Shown here one piece after another: positions 33,826-43,511 of a stretch of DNA of 64,000 nucleotides (position 1 is its first letter; every line of letters starts with the position of its first letter). Origin of the DNA: an uncultured Armatimonadota bacterium (GTDB taxonomy: Bacteria > Armatimonadota > Armatimonadia > Armatimonadales > Armatimonadaceae); NCBI GenBank assembly GCA_903910385.1, contig CAIVZM010000075.1:1-64000 (forward strand). Direction: 5' to 3'. The translations under genes were made by a program, and so were the position numbers. The notes under the pieces were generated by a model. It made no database searches and had not been told where the DNA came from. It saw only the letters and a program-made list of their open reading frames with translations.

Positions 33826-34905
33826 TTAAAAAATTGCCTTCTCCAATTCACGAAGGATCGCGTCTTTCTGGGCGGGGGCTTCCCGCACGCTGCCGCCGCT
33901 GACTTTGAGTGCACGATCCGGGTCTTTCAGACCATGCCCCGTTAAAGTGACGCTCACTCGCAAGGGACGATCCAGCGGGAAATAGCCCTGTTCCGCCAGT
34001 GATTGTAATCCAGCGAGCGGAGTGGCGCAGGCAGGCTCGGCGAAGATGCCTTCTGACGCTGCAACAGCGGCATACGCTTCCAGAATGCGCTCATCGGACA
34101 CACGGTCGATCAGACCGCCGCTTTCATCACGGGCGGCGACTGCGCCCTGCCATGAGGCGGGATTTCCGATACGGATCGCCGTCGCGATTGTCTGCGGATG
34201 TAAGACCGGATGACCGTCCACAATCGGCGATGCGCCCGCCGCCTGAAATCCGAGCATTTTCGGAAGCTTCGTCGTTTTGCCCGCCGCATGGTACTGTCGG
34301 AATCCGCGCCAGTAGGCGGTGATATTGCCTGCATTTCCTACCGGGATGGCATGATAGTCCGGGGCATCACCCAACTCGTCCACGATTTCGAAGGCGGCTG
34401 TCTTTTGACCTTCGAGACGAACGGGATTGACGGAGTTCACCAGATCGAACGGGTGGGTCGCGCAGATATCGCGAACCAGGCACAAGGCTTCGTCAAAATT
34501 GCCATCGATGGCGAGAACCGTAGCGCCATGCATCAGAGCCTGGGAAAGTTTTCCCATCGCCACTTCGCCACGTGGTAACAGGACGACGGATCGCATTCCC
34601 GCCCGAGCCGCATAAGCCGCCGCCGCCGCCGATGTGTTACCAGTGGATGCGCACATGACCGCTTGCGCTCCGCGTTCCGCCGCCTTGCTGACCGCCATCG
34701 TCATGCCACGGTCTTTGAAAGAGCCGGTGGGATTCATGCCTTCGAATTTGATAAAAAGCCGCAGGTTATCCGGAAGGAAAAGTCGTTCTCGAAGCCGGGG
34801 CGCCTCCAGCAACGGCGTATCGCCTTCATACAGGGTAATGATCGGGGTGGCGTCCGTCACATCCGGAAGAAAGGCGCGATAGGCGTTAATGATTCCGTGT
34901 TTCAT
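33826..34905 (-). CDS. thrC: Threonine synthase
   Basis: A 359-residue PLP enzyme that makes threonine from O-phosphohomoserine. The PLP lysine lies in PTGSFKDRGMTMAVSKA near residue 64, and CASTGNTSAAAAAYAARAG and PVGNAGNITAYWRGF form the phosphate-binding parts. It follows hom on the same strand with an 87-bp gap, so the two threonine genes probably share a transcript. The start codon ATG at 34905 has GGAG about 17 nt upstream, which is further than normal. Confidence 0.95.
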   Translation of the reverse strand: MKHGIINAYRAFLPDVTDATPIITLYEGDTPLLEAPRLRERLFLPDNLRLFIKFEGMNPTGSFKDRGMTMAVSKAAERGAQAVMCASTGNTSAAAAAYAARAGMRSVVLLPRGEVAMGKLSQALMHGATVLAIDGNFDEALCLVRDICATHPFDLVNSVNPVRLEGQKTAAFEIVDELGDAPDYHAIPVGNAGNITAYWRGFRQYHAAGKTTKLPKMLGFQAAGASPIVDGHPVLHPQTIATAIRIGNPASWQGAVAARDESGGLIDRVSDERILEAYAAVAASEGIFAEPACATPLAGLQSLAEQGYFPLDRPLRVSVTLTGHGLKDPDRALKVSGGSVREAPAQKDAILRELEKAIF

Positions 34906-34992
34906 AGGCTTTCACCGCAAGCTCTCCTTGTCCTGCGCTATCACTGTATCGATTTCTGGCGGTATATGCTCCGAAAAAGGGAGATTTGATGT

Positions 34993-36279
34993 CTATTCCT
35001 CTACCCGAATCCAGTTGCTGACGGCGCGAACGGCGGGAAGTGTCTGAATGGTTTCCAGAGCCGCGCGAAGGTTCGCTTCGCGTATTTTATGTGTCACCCA
35101 GACAATTTCGGCGTCTCCATCCGGTTGTACACGCTGGACGATAGATTCGATGGAGACATCATTATCGCCGAAAACTCCGGCAATGGACGCCAGCGCCTTC
35201 GGGCGGTCAGCGGCGAGGACACGCACATAGAATTTCGTCTCGACATCCGCAATCGGAAGCATGCGCTTCTTCTCGAAACAGGTGCACCCGATTCGTCCCG
35301 TGCTACCCATGACAATGTTACGAGCGACAGCGATCATATCTCCGACGACCGCCGAACCGGTTGGGAGCGAACCGGCGCCCGGCCCGTAGAACATGACCTC
35401 GCCGACGGCGTCGCCTCGCAACACGATGGCATTCATGACGCCATTGACATTGGCAAGAGGATGGGAAAGCGGTAACAATGCCGGGTTCACCCGAACCTGC
35501 ATCCCGCCCATACCGTCCTGACGGGCGACGGCGGTTAGTTTGATGTGATAACCCAGATCTTTCGCCACCGCAATATCTCGCGCCGTGACGCCCCGGATTC
35601 CCTGCGCCGCCACGGAATCCACCGGGACAAGAGAATTGAATGCCATAGAAGCCAGAATAGCGATTTTATACTGAGCGTCGAACCCGTCGATATCACTGGT
35701 CGGATCGGCTTCAGCGTAACCTTTCGCCTGCGCTTCGGCGAGGACAGATGCGAAGTTGGCGCCTTCCTCGGTCATCTTGGTCAGAATATAGTTAGTGGTT
35801 CCGTTGACAATGCCGATGATCTCTCGAATACGGTTTGCCGCAAGCGACTCTTTGACTGCCGTCAGAATAGGAATACCGCCTGCGACGCTCCCCTCCAGAA
35901 AGAAATCCCGGTTCGCCGCTCCTGCCGCCTCCATCAGGTCGTGTCCAGATTTCGCCATCATTTCTTTGTTGGCGGTGACAATATTCTTCCCGTTGCGAAT
36001 AGCGCGAAGCACATAGTCATGCGCCGGATCAACGCCTCCGATGAGTTCGGCGAGGATATCTACTTCGGGATCATCAATCACTTCGCAGGGATTGTCTGTC
36101 AACAGGGCAGGGTCTACCGAAACGGCGCGTGTTTTGGTCACATCGCGCACGGCGATTTTTTTGATTACTAGCCGCGCCCCGGCTCGTTGCGCAATTTCCT
36201 CTGCGTTCTCCTGTAAAATTCGTACCGTTCCGGAGCCCACTACGCCCAGACCCAGCACACCAACCTTGATTTCCCGCAT
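34993..36279 (-). CDS. hom: Homoserine dehydrogenase
   Basis: A 428-residue enzyme that reduces aspartate semialdehyde to homoserine. The NAD(P) site is GVLGLGVVGSGTVRIL at the N-terminus, the catalytic part includes GIVNGTTNYILTKM and EADPTSDIDGFDAQYK, and the last 80 residues form an ACT domain (AADRPKALASIAGVFGDNDVSI) for feedback control by threonine. Ribosome binding site is AAGGCGAG. Located 77 bp after accB on the same strand and before thrC. Confidence 0.95.
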   Translation of the reverse strand: MREIKVGVLGLGVVGSGTVRILQENAEEIAQRAGARLVIKKIAVRDVTKTRAVSVDPALLTDNPCEVIDDPEVDILAELIGGVDPAHDYVLRAIRNGKNIVTANKEMMAKSGHDLMEAAGAANRDFFLEGSVAGGIPILTAVKESLAANRIREIIGIVNGTTNYILTKMTEEGANFASVLAEAQAKGYAEADPTSDIDGFDAQYKIAILASMAFNSLVPVDSVAAQGIRGVTARDIAVAKDLGYHIKLTAVARQDGMGGMQVRVNPALLPLSHPLANVNGVMNAIVLRGDAVGEVMFYGPGAGSLPTGSAVVGDMIAVARNIVMGSTGRIGCTCFEKKRMLPIADVETKFYVRVLAADRPKALASIAGVFGDNDVSIESIVQRVQPDGDAEIVWVTHKIREANLRAALETIQTLPAVRAVSNWIRVEE

Positions 36280-36356
36280 ATTTCACTCGCCTTCTGCGCA
36301 CAAACCATCCCGATACCAGCGCATATGCCCGGCTGCTATATCCCTGTACTATTCGC

Positions 36357-36857
36357 TTATTCCGCTTCCAGAAGGATCAGCGCCTCGCCCGGTTGCACCA
36401 GTGCGCCGCTCTGTGCGGGAATTGCCTTTACCCGTCCGCTCGCCTCGGAAGGAACTTCGGAGAAGACTTTCATCGCTTCGATAAGACCAATGGTCTGCCC
36501 TAATTCAACCATATCACCCACTTCGATGAAGGGGGGGGCATCGAGCGCCGGGGCGCGGTAGAAAACGCCCATCATCGGCGCTTCGATTCGCACCAGGTCG
36601 CTATCATCCTCGGCTTCTTCCCCTACTTCCATAAGGAGTTCGCCCGTCGTAGATTCTGCCGGAGGAGTCGCTCCCGGTAAAGGCGCGACGCTCGATGGGA
36701 CAGCGATAGTCGCCGGAGAAGTGACCCGATGAAATGACGCTGTACGAAGGGTGATCTTCAGATCGTCCTCTTCGTAACGCAGTTCGCTCAACCCGTTTTC
36801 CTCGACGAGTTGCGCCAACCGTTGTACCGCTTCCGTGATGTTGTCTGTTTCCGCCAC
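36357..36857 (-). CDS. accB: Biotin carboxyl carrier protein
   Basis: A 166-residue BCCP. The C-terminal biotinyl domain has the lysine in EAMKVFSEV (about residue 131), preceded by a Pro/Ala/Thr linker and an N-terminal domain (ITEAVQRLAQLVEENGLSEL). The start is a GTG at 36857. The gene contains a run of eight C on the coding strand (36530-36537), a potential slippage site. accC is not adjacent, and accA/accD are at 17-19 kb, so the carboxylase genes are scattered. Confidence 0.93.
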   Translation of the reverse strand: MAETDNITEAVQRLAQLVEENGLSELRYEEDDLKITLRTASFHRVTSPATIAVPSSVAPLPGATPPAESTTGELLMEVGEEAEDDSDLVRIEAPMMGVFYRAPALDAPPFIEVGDMVELGQTIGLIEAMKVFSEVPSEASGRVKAIPAQSGALVQPGEALILLEAE

Positions 36858-36995
36858 GTTAAGTTACACTCTCGTCCCTGTTTGCAGGGTTCCGCCATCG
36901 CCCGTAAATCGAGCTCGTGATACGTTCGCAACGTCCGCGCCGTCGTTGCGCCCGCCGCCGCAGGGAAGCGTGCGAGAGCCGTCGTCAGACAAAGA

Positions 36996-37020
36996 ATGAC
37001 GCGCTCTTACGGCGCGTCAT
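36996..37020 (-). terminator. Hairpin upstream of accB
   Basis: ATGACGCGC (36996-37004) pairs with GCGCGTCAT (37012-37020). On the minus strand it is followed by TCTTTGTC. No minus-strand gene ends just upstream, so it may be part of an accB leader or a plus-strand regulatory stem; the role is unclear. Confidence 0.4.
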
Positions 37021-37067
37021 CCGGGTTCATTTTAGGGGGCGACTGGCTCCTTGTCAAGAAAAAGCGC

Positions 37068-37097
37068 TTGTCAACAGGTGACCAAAGCGGGTATGAT
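37068..37097 (+). promoter_or_regulatory. Promoter of the 37106 membrane protein gene
   Basis: TTGTCA (37068-37073), 18-nt spacer, TATGAT (37092-37097), 8 nt before the ATG. The start of transcription falls at or a few bases before the start codon. Confidence 0.6.
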
Positions 37098-37105
37098 GAA
37101 GCATC

Positions 37106-37696
37106 ATGGCTCAAACTACTGACGCGGCACGCGCCTCACAGGAGCGATTACCCGTTTTCCCGAACGCCTACGAGATCGATTGGTTCGAGGCGGGTAAGGC
37201 GGGGTTTCTGGCGACTTTGTTTTTTTCCGCTATCTATGCCCCCATTTACCTTGCGTACCGAACGGACTCCATGGATATTCCCCTGATTCTGGGTTCCACT
37301 GTCACCCTTGACGAATGGCTTGCCCGTATCATCGGTTTTGGCATCCATCTGGGTATCGGTATCGGCATCGCCTTATCGTACGCGGTAATCCTCTGGTTGT
37401 TCAACTGGCAAGGTAACGCCGGAAAAGGAACCGTCTTCGGCATTCTGGTCTTTGTCCCGATGTTCGCGTTCTTTGTTCCGTGGTTTATCGGCTGGTTGCC
37501 CAAATTCGCGCCGACTGGTGTTGTCCATCAACCCTTCGATGTCATGATGAACCAGGTCGGGCATGGCAATAACGGATGGGAACTCAGCGCTCTGGTCATG
37601 CTGGCGCATATGATGTTCGGTCTGATGCTCGGCGCCATCTACCGCCATAAGGTTAAGAATCCCGGAACGTACCGCCTCGAATACGCTGGCGGATAA
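37106..37696 (+). CDS. Membrane protein of unknown function, four helices
   Basis: A 196-residue protein with four hydrophobic segments (about residues 30-50, 78-104, 110-132 and 163-184) and short loops; LGSTVTLDEWLARIIGFGIHLG and QGNAGKGTVFGILVF lie between them. I do not recognise the family; it resembles small DUF membrane proteins found in bacteria with unknown role. It is monocistronic, with its own promoter and a strong terminator. No catalytic motif is visible. Confidence 0.7.
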   Translation: MAQTTDAARASQERLPVFPNAYEIDWFEAGKAGFLATLFFSAIYAPIYLAYRTDSMDIPLILGSTVTLDEWLARIIGFGIHLGIGIGIALSYAVILWLFNWQGNAGKGTVFGILVFVPMFAFFVPWFIGWLPKFAPTGVVHQPFDVMMNQVGHGNNGWELSALVMLAHMMFGLMLGAIYRHKVKNPGTYRLEYAGG

Positions 37697-37737
37697 TGTC
37701 CGCTATTTGGCGCTGATAATGTTTCCCTGATTGACGC

Positions 37738-37772
37738 GAAACGGCCCGCTTTTATGGTAAGCGGGCCGTTTC
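37738..37772 (+). terminator. Intrinsic terminator
   Basis: GAAACGGCCCGCTT (37738-37751) pairs with AAGCGGGCCGTTTC (37759-37772), then GTTT. It ends the 37106 gene. Confidence 0.85.
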
Positions 37773-37869
37773 GTTTATCCTTAATTTGTGTAGAATCGGT
37801 ATAAAGTGAGTTTCTTTACCGTTCTGCTCTCTCCTGTCCTGTAAAGGTTTCAGGCGTAAAAGCGGCGAA

Positions 37870-38727
37870 ATGGCAACACAGATGACGCAAATCCCGGTGA
37901 TTTCCGCATTCGAGGCGGCGGTGATGCTGATGGCTAAAAAAGCCGGGACTTCACCCTGCGTCACCTCGGTAGATCTGGGGCGTAAGAAGATCGAAGCCTC
38001 GTTCGATGGTGAGGGAGTCACCCTCGCGGATGTCCGATTGAACTGGCAACAGGTCGAACAGATTTCTCGTCGTGAGCACGTCTGTTTTGAAATCATCGAC
38101 GGTGATCTCATTCCTATCCGGGAATACAGCGAAGAGACTCGTCGCTACTATTCTCTGTATGCGACCGGAACCGCTCCTACCATGCTGATTTCGGGCATTC
38201 CTATGCATCGAATCAAAAATACGGACCCATGGCGTGATACCGAGGCGAAGATTGCGGCTACGAAACCGATTAGCGGACGAGTCCTCGATACCGCAACCGG
38301 TCTGGGTTACACCGCGATTCTGGCGGCCGCTACCGCTTCTGTCGTCGTGACAATCGAACTTGACCCTGCCGCTTCCGCAGTCGCCGCCCGAAACCCGTAT
38401 AGCGTGGAACTGTTTGAGAATCCAAAGATCGAGCGTCGTTTCGGGGATTCCTTTAACGAGATAATGACTTTCCCCGCCGAATCCTTCGATACTATCCTGC
38501 ATGATCCGCCGACCATGAGTCTGGGCGGGCAGTTGTATTCGTCCACCTTCTATTCCCGCGCCTATGCGGTTTTACGACGCGGCGGTCTGATGTTTCACTA
38601 TATCGGTGACCCGGACAGTCGAACCGGAGCTTCGGTGACGGCTGGCGTCCGCCGCCGTCTCCTCGAAGCTGGATTCTCCCGTGTGGTTCCCCAACCTGCC
38701 GCCTTTGGAGTCACCGCCTACAAATGA
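37870..38727 (+). CDS. Class I SAM methyltransferase, COG2521-like (archaeal type)
   Basis: A 285-residue protein. The C-terminal half is a Rossmann methyltransferase: motif I LDTATGLGYTAILAA near residue 140, an acidic motif II in VVTIELDPAA, and a catalytic-type motif IV HDPPTMSLGGQLYS near residue 213, with FHYIGDPDSRTG after it. This order (ATGLGYTA, then HDPP, then FHYxGxP) is the pattern of COG2521, annotated as a predicted archaeal methyltransferase. The substrate is unknown; the NPP-like HDPP motif suggests a base or amino nitrogen in RNA, which is inference. The start could also be ATG 37882. Confidence 0.8.
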   Translation: MATQMTQIPVISAFEAAVMLMAKKAGTSPCVTSVDLGRKKIEASFDGEGVTLADVRLNWQQVEQISRREHVCFEIIDGDLIPIREYSEETRRYYSLYATGTAPTMLISGIPMHRIKNTDPWRDTEAKIAATKPISGRVLDTATGLGYTAILAAATASVVVTIELDPAASAVAARNPYSVELFENPKIERRFGDSFNEIMTFPAESFDTILHDPPTMSLGGQLYSSTFYSRAYAVLRRGGLMFHYIGDPDSRTGASVTAGVRRRLLEAGFSRVVPQPAAFGVTAYK

Positions 38728-38971
38728 CCTGTTTCAGCAGGCATTGACGCCCTGATAATCTATCTTTCATTCGGTATTACGGTACAATTGGGCATGATTG
38801 CACGATGTTTGCTCGTCACGAGCGTCGACGCTATCGAAGCGGGGGAGTGCGAGTTGCCAGCGCCCGGACCGGGCGAAGTTCTTATCGAGACATCTTACAG
38901 CGGTATCTCACCGGGAACCGAGTTACGCGCTCTCGCCGGAAAACAGGACGGAATGCCGCAATATCCGTTTA

Positions 38972-39843
38972 GAGCGTGTTATGAACTTAATCCTTGCAGA
39001 TGTGATGTGAGCAAGCCCTTCGCACTGGCTTTGACCAACATCAACCCAACGAAAACCACGAAATGTAAGCCAGCCAACGTCTCGGGCAACCGCTCGTAAT
39101 CTCGTGCCAAACGACGGAAACGAGACGTCCAAGCAAAAGAACGCTCCACAACCCAGCGTTTCGGTAGCAAAACAAAACCTTTCTTTGCCTCGGTATGCTT
39201 GACTACTTCCAAAACGATGCCCTCTTCCTGAGCCGCCTCTTTTGCGGACTCACCTGTATAGCCTTGATCGACATAAGCAACTTTAATGCTCTGACCCGTC
39301 ACTTCTTGAACCAATTGACATAACTCTGCTACTTGCGCTCGCTCTTGTTCGTTGGCAGGAGTGACCACCAAAGAGAGCAGATGCCCTAGCGTGTCAACGG
39401 CAACGTGAACCTTGCTCCCTTTCCGACGCTTGTTGCCATCGAAACCTGCTCGTCCCCCGCTTTCCACGCTCGATTGAATGGTACGACCATCCAAAATGAC
39501 GGCAGAGGGTTGTGCTTTCTTACCTATTGCTTCGCGCAATAAAACACGCAAATCATGAACGATTGCTTCAAAACATCCCCATTTGATCCAGCGTTGTGCC
39601 TGTTGATAGACCGTTTCCCAGGGAGGCAGGTCGTTTGGCATCATGCGCCACGGTGCGCCTACCCGTATAATCCAGCGGAGCGCATTGAACACTTCGCGTA
39701 AATCATAATCTCGTTGTGGAGCAGATTCCTTCATCAGGGTCAAATAGGGGGCGACAAACGCCCACTCGTCATCGGAAACGTCAGTTGGGTAATTTTTGCG
39801 GTTCATTGACCACAATTTTACAACAAAAGTTCATAACACGTTC
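38972..39843. mobile_element. IS5-family insertion sequence (872 bp)
   Basis: A complete IS. The ends are inverted repeats of 17 bp, GAGCGTGTTATGAACTT at 38972-38988 and its complement at 39827-39843, matching at 16 of 17 positions. A 3-bp target duplication TTA flanks it (38969-38971 and 39844-39846), the TNA pattern of the IS1031 subgroup. It carries one transposase gene on the minus strand. The interrupted gene can be rebuilt exactly by removing it. Confidence 0.95.
38979..39806 (-). CDS. IS5-family DDE transposase
   Basis: A 275-residue transposase. The N-terminal DUF4096-type segment (YPTDVSDDEWAFVAPYL) is followed by the DDE catalytic core: D in VILDGRTIQSS, D in YVDQGYTG and E in RWVVERSFAWTSRFRRLARD (first part RWVVERSFAW). 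The frame fills the whole IS and is undamaged. I start at ATG 39806; a TTG at 39815 is also in frame. Confidence 0.94.
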   Translation of the reverse strand: MNRKNYPTDVSDDEWAFVAPYLTLMKESAPQRDYDLREVFNALRWIIRVGAPWRMMPNDLPPWETVYQQAQRWIKWGCFEAIVHDLRVLLREAIGKKAQPSAVILDGRTIQSSVESGGRAGFDGNKRRKGSKVHVAVDTLGHLLSLVVTPANEQERAQVAELCQLVQEVTGQSIKVAYVDQGYTGESAKEAAQEEGIVLEVVKHTEAKKGFVLLPKRWVVERSFAWTSRFRRLARDYERLPETLAGLHFVVFVGLMLVKASAKGLLTSHLQGLSS

Positions 39844-40680
39844 TTATTCCCGGCTATTCTCTTTCGGGCGTTGTGGTTGAGACCAGTCCGGGTTGCGCCC
39901 TACCCATCGGGGCCAGGGTGCATACCGGCGGAACCCGTCATGCATCGGTGAATCGGCTCTGGGGCGGACATATTTCTCATGCCGTCCGCGCCGAACGTGA
40001 AGTGTATCGGATACCGGACAATGTTGATCTCCGGGATGCTGCTCTCACTCGTTTGCTGGCGATTGCTTACCATGGCGTCCGCCTGTCGCATCCGGCGGCG
40101 CATGAAACGGTGGCGGTGGTTGGTCTTGGACCTATTGGTCAACTCTCGGCGCGGTTGCATGGCGTGAGCGGTGCGCAGGTTGTCGCCGCAGACCTTTCTC
40201 CAGAACGCGTGGATCGGGCGCGAGCCGCAGGAGTGGAGGCGTTCGTACTGGAGGGCGATCTGGTAGAAGGATTTCAGCGTTACTTCCCGACGGGCGCAGA
40301 TGTAGTGGCGGACAGCACGGGCGCAAAAGCCGTCCTGCCTCAAGCAATCGAACTGGCGAAGATTCCTACCTGGGGTGATGGCCCCCTCGCCCCGTCGCGT
40401 TTTCTGATTCAGGGGAGCTATCCGGGCGATATTATGTTGCCCTATAACGTCGCTTTTCTGCGGGAAGCGCAGATTCTGTTTCCACGCGATTGTCAACCCG
40501 GCGATATCGAAGCCGTTCTGGATCTATTACACCGGGAGCGTCTGAAAGTGGCTGACCTTCGGGAAACCGTACGTCGTCCCGAAGAAGCTCCGGAGACTTA
40601 CGCCGAACTGAAAAGCGCCAAATCGGGCATGCTGACAGCGATTTTCGATTGGAAAGCGTAACCACAATGGCAGGCAGCGG

Positions 40681-42408
40681 TTATAGTTGCGGCGTAACGT
40701 CGATAGTCCGCTCTTTTTCATAGGTGACAAGACCGGGTTTTGCGCCTCGTGGCTTGCGGACATATCTCTTTTCAATGACATCGACGGCGACAACTCCGCT
40801 ATGCTTGACAGCGGTAGACCGTGCGGCGACGATTTCAGCGGCGCGACGCAGGACGGATTCCGGCACACGATCCGGCTTGCCTCCGGTGCGAAGAACGCCA
40901 TGCGCTCCGGGTGCGCTCCGTACATGGAACCACCAGTCAGAGGGAGATGCGACGCGGGTGGTCAGATGATCATTGGCGTCCGCGCTTTCTCCTACCAGCA
41001 GTGTATAGTCGCCAATCGTGAAGGTGCGAATGCGAAAGCCCTTGAACGGCCGCTCTTCCGCCAGAGGACGTTTACGCTCCGTCGGGGAAGACCCTGCTGA
41101 TCTTTCCACGCCAACCACATCGATCAACCGCGCCTGAATGCCGGGGAAATCGTCGATGGCGGCGGAGTCCAATTCTACCGACAGACTTTGTAGCCGGATC
41201 ATCTGGTCGGCGACTTCCTCTTTACGACGCAGTGCGTAAATGGCGGCATCCCGACTCTTTCGGGCGCGGGCGAAATATGCCTCGGCGTTCTCGTGTGGGG
41301 TCTTCTTGGGATCGAGAGCAATCAGAATCTCTGCCCCGTCTTCGCTGTAGAGATCGGGCGCAGAGATTTCGGTCATTCCTTTTTCGATACGGTAGAGCGC
41401 GGCAAGGAGATTATTTCCCGTCCGTTCGTACTCATCGGCGCGTTCCGCTTCCCGCAGGGTGGCATCCGCCGAAGCGAGTTCCTTCTTGCGGTAGGCGATC
41501 TCAGTGCGGAGAATCTTTGCCAGCGCTGCTTTGGCATCGTCGGTGGCGCCCCGCTCGGTGGCGGCGGCGTAAAAGGTGTCGAGAGCGACGCTGATCGACT
41601 CACGAGAATGGCGCAGTCCCTCCGGAACGCAGCAGGGAAGCAGACTCCAGACGCCCACCGTTTTACCGGTCTCATCGGTGACACTGTGAGGGGCGAAACG
41701 TTTCTGATGCGCTTCCTCCAGTAACTCCCGTAACGCGGCGGCGGGAGTGATGCCCTGCGTGACGGATCGCGCCATCGTCTCCGCTAAACCGAACTTCCCG
41801 ATACCGCTGAACTGTGTCAGAATCGCTTCTTTCGCCGCTTCGGAATCGGTGGGTAGGGCGTCGATCTCCCCGGACGTCAATGCGGCTATCGGGTCGATCC
41901 GGTCGGTATAGCCGGGAGGGTTCGCATACGTTTCGCCGGGTCGCAGAGAGCGGGGCGCATCCGGGGGCGTCGGGCGGAGTGCGGCGCGGACGATTCCTGC
42001 GCCGGAAGTCAGGATCACATTGGTATTGCGCCCCATCAGTTCGGCGACCAGACGTACCGATTCTCCGTCATGAGTGCGGAATGTGAGGGTCAGGACACGG
42101 TCGAAACGCGGCATAGAGACACCGGTAATGATCGCGCCATCGAGATACTTGCGACAGGCGGCGCAGAAAAAAGGAGCATTCAACGGGTTGTCGCGCTTGA
42201 GTTGGGTCAGGTGCGCCCGAAAGTTCTTCGGGTCCGCGCAAAGAAGAATTCGTTGCGCTCCCGATTTACCATAGACGGCAAGAATGATTTCGCTGGAGGT
42301 CGGTTGCTGGATTTTTTGCACCCGTGCACCAACGATCAATCGCTCCCACTCCTCCGCGACAGCGGCGAGCGTGAAGGCGTCAAAGGTGGGAATGGGGAAA
42401 GCGGGCAT
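40681..42408 (-). CDS. rqcH: RqcH/NFACT family ribosome quality control protein
   Basis: A 575-residue NFACT protein. The N-terminal NFACT-N domain ([28 protein letters not shown]) contains the DR motif in [11 protein letters not shown]; a coiled coil lies at about 310-420 and the C-terminal NFACT-R domain has [24 protein letters not shown] (quoted in part: [12 protein letters not shown]). RqcH adds Ala tails to peptides stuck on split 50S subunits. The frame is open far upstream, but ATG 42408 has TACACT 6 nt before it and no ribosome binding site, so a leaderless mRNA is likely. Divergent from hemB. Confidence 0.93.
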   Translation of the reverse strand: MPAFPIPTFDAFTLAAVAEEWERLIVGARVQKIQQPTSSEIILAVYGKSGAQRILLCADPKNFRAHLTQLKRDNPLNAPFFCAACRKYLDGAIITGVSMPRFDRVLTLTFRTHDGESVRLVAELMGRNTNVILTSGAGIVRAALRPTPPDAPRSLRPGETYANPPGYTDRIDPIAALTSGEIDALPTDSEAAKEAILTQFSGIGKFGLAETMARSVTQGITPAAALRELLEEAHQKRFAPHSVTDETGKTVGVWSLLPCCVPEGLRHSRESISVALDTFYAAATERGATDDAKAALAKILRTEIAYRKKELASADATLREAERADEYERTGNNLLAALYRIEKGMTEISAPDLYSEDGAEILIALDPKKTPHENAEAYFARARKSRDAAIYALRRKEEVADQMIRLQSLSVELDSAAIDDFPGIQARLIDVVGVERSAGSSPTERKRPLAEERPFKGFRIRTFTIGDYTLLVGESADANDHLTTRVASPSDWWFHVRSAPGAHGVLRTGGKPDRVPESVLRRAAEIVAARSTAVKHSGVVAVDVIEKRYVRKPRGAKPGLVTYEKERTIDVTPQL

Positions 42409-42513
42409 AATTACAGTGTATCGCACAGCCAATTGCCACAAGGGAGTTTGCAGGTCAGCAGCGCTATTCGTGTGGGTAAGACTGGTCACGGAATCGGGCG
42501 ATACAATTATCGT

Positions 42514-43497
42514 ATGAATACGTCGCTTCTGCATCGTCCTCGCCGCCTGCGAGCGTCGGGCGCTTTACGTCGGCTGGTGCGTGAAACTTCCCTTTCTCCG
42601 TCCGACTTTATCTACCCGCTGTTTGCGACGGAAGGAAACGCTGTTCGGGAAGCGGTATCGTCGTTGCCCGGCGTCTTTCGTCTGAGTGTGGATGAAATTG
42701 TATGGGAAGCGGCGGGCGCGTTCGCACAAGGCATTCCCGGTGTCCTACTTTTCGGTATTCCTGCCACCAAAGATGCGGAAGGCTCTGAAGCATGGGCCGC
42801 TTCGGGAATCGTCCAGCGGGCGGTTAAGGCGATCAAGCGTGAATTGCCGGAAATGCTGGTAGTGACGGATGTCTGTCTGTGTGAATACACCGATCATGGT
42901 CATTGCGGTCTGGTCGAGGGCGGACATATCTGCAATGACGCCACCCTCGAATTGCTGTCACGCACTGCGGTCAGCCATGCCGAAGCGGGGGCGGATATTA
43001 TCGCTCCCTCCGATATGATGGACGGGCGGATCGGCGCGATACGGCAAGCGCTGGATGAAGCGGGATTCGCGGAACGCACGGCGATTCTGGCGTACTCGGT
43101 GAAGTATGTATCCGCCTATTACGGTCCCTTCCGGGAGGCGGCGGGATCGGCTCCGCAGTTCGGCGACCGAAGAACGTACCAGATGGATGCCTCGAACCGT
43201 CGCGAAGCCTTACGCGAACTGGAACTCGATATTGCGGAAGGAGCGGACATGGTCATGGTCAAGCCCGCTCTCGCTTATATGGATATTATCCGCGATGTGC
43301 GTAACGCCTGTAATTTGCCCGTTGCCGCCTACAACGTCTCCGGGGAATATGCGATGGTCAAGGCGGCGGCGCAGAATGGCTGGATCGATGAACGTCGGGT
43401 CGTGCTGGAAACGCTGACCGGAATGAAACGCGCCGGGGCGGATATCATCCTGACCTACCACGCCCGCGATGCCGCCCGTTGGTTAGCGGAAGAGTAA
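42514..43497 (+). CDS. hemB: Delta-aminolevulinic acid dehydratase (porphobilinogen synthase)
   Basis: A 327-residue enzyme that joins two aminolevulinates in haem and cobalamin synthesis. The two active-site lysines are K197 (AYSVKY) and K250 (VMVKPAL). The zinc cysteines C121, C123 and C131 are in [13 protein letters not shown], so this is the zinc-dependent type. The frame continues upstream to 42070 by chance; ATG 42514 is preceded by TACAAT (42502-42507) with 6 nt between, and homology starts there. Confidence 0.95.
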   Translation: MNTSLLHRPRRLRASGALRRLVRETSLSPSDFIYPLFATEGNAVREAVSSLPGVFRLSVDEIVWEAAGAFAQGIPGVLLFGIPATKDAEGSEAWAASGIVQRAVKAIKRELPEMLVVTDVCLCEYTDHGHCGLVEGGHICNDATLELLSRTAVSHAEAGADIIAPSDMMDGRIGAIRQALDEAGFAERTAILAYSVKYVSAYYGPFREAAGSAPQFGDRRTYQMDASNRREALRELELDIAEGADMVMVKPALAYMDIIRDVRNACNLPVAAYNVSGEYAMVKAAAQNGWIDERRVVLETLTGMKRAGADIILTYHARDAARWLAEE

Positions 43498-43511
43498 ACG
43501 GAAAGCGGGCT

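Larger units (their letters stand above)
38794..40661 (+). pseudogene. Zinc-type dehydrogenase (MDR) split by an IS5 element
   Basis: A medium-chain dehydrogenase/reductase gene interrupted at 38971. The 5' part (38794-38971) encodes IARCLLVTSVDAIEAGECEL up to MPQYPF, and the 3' part (39844-40661) continues with PGYSLSGVVVETS. Removing the IS and one copy of the TTA target gives an unbroken 330-residue frame (YPFIPGYSL across the joint), with the NAD-binding VVGLGPIGQLSARLHG. Both parts are otherwise intact, so the insertion looks recent. The 5' part has TACAAT 5 nt before its ATG. Each half alone is unlikely to work. Confidence 0.9.
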
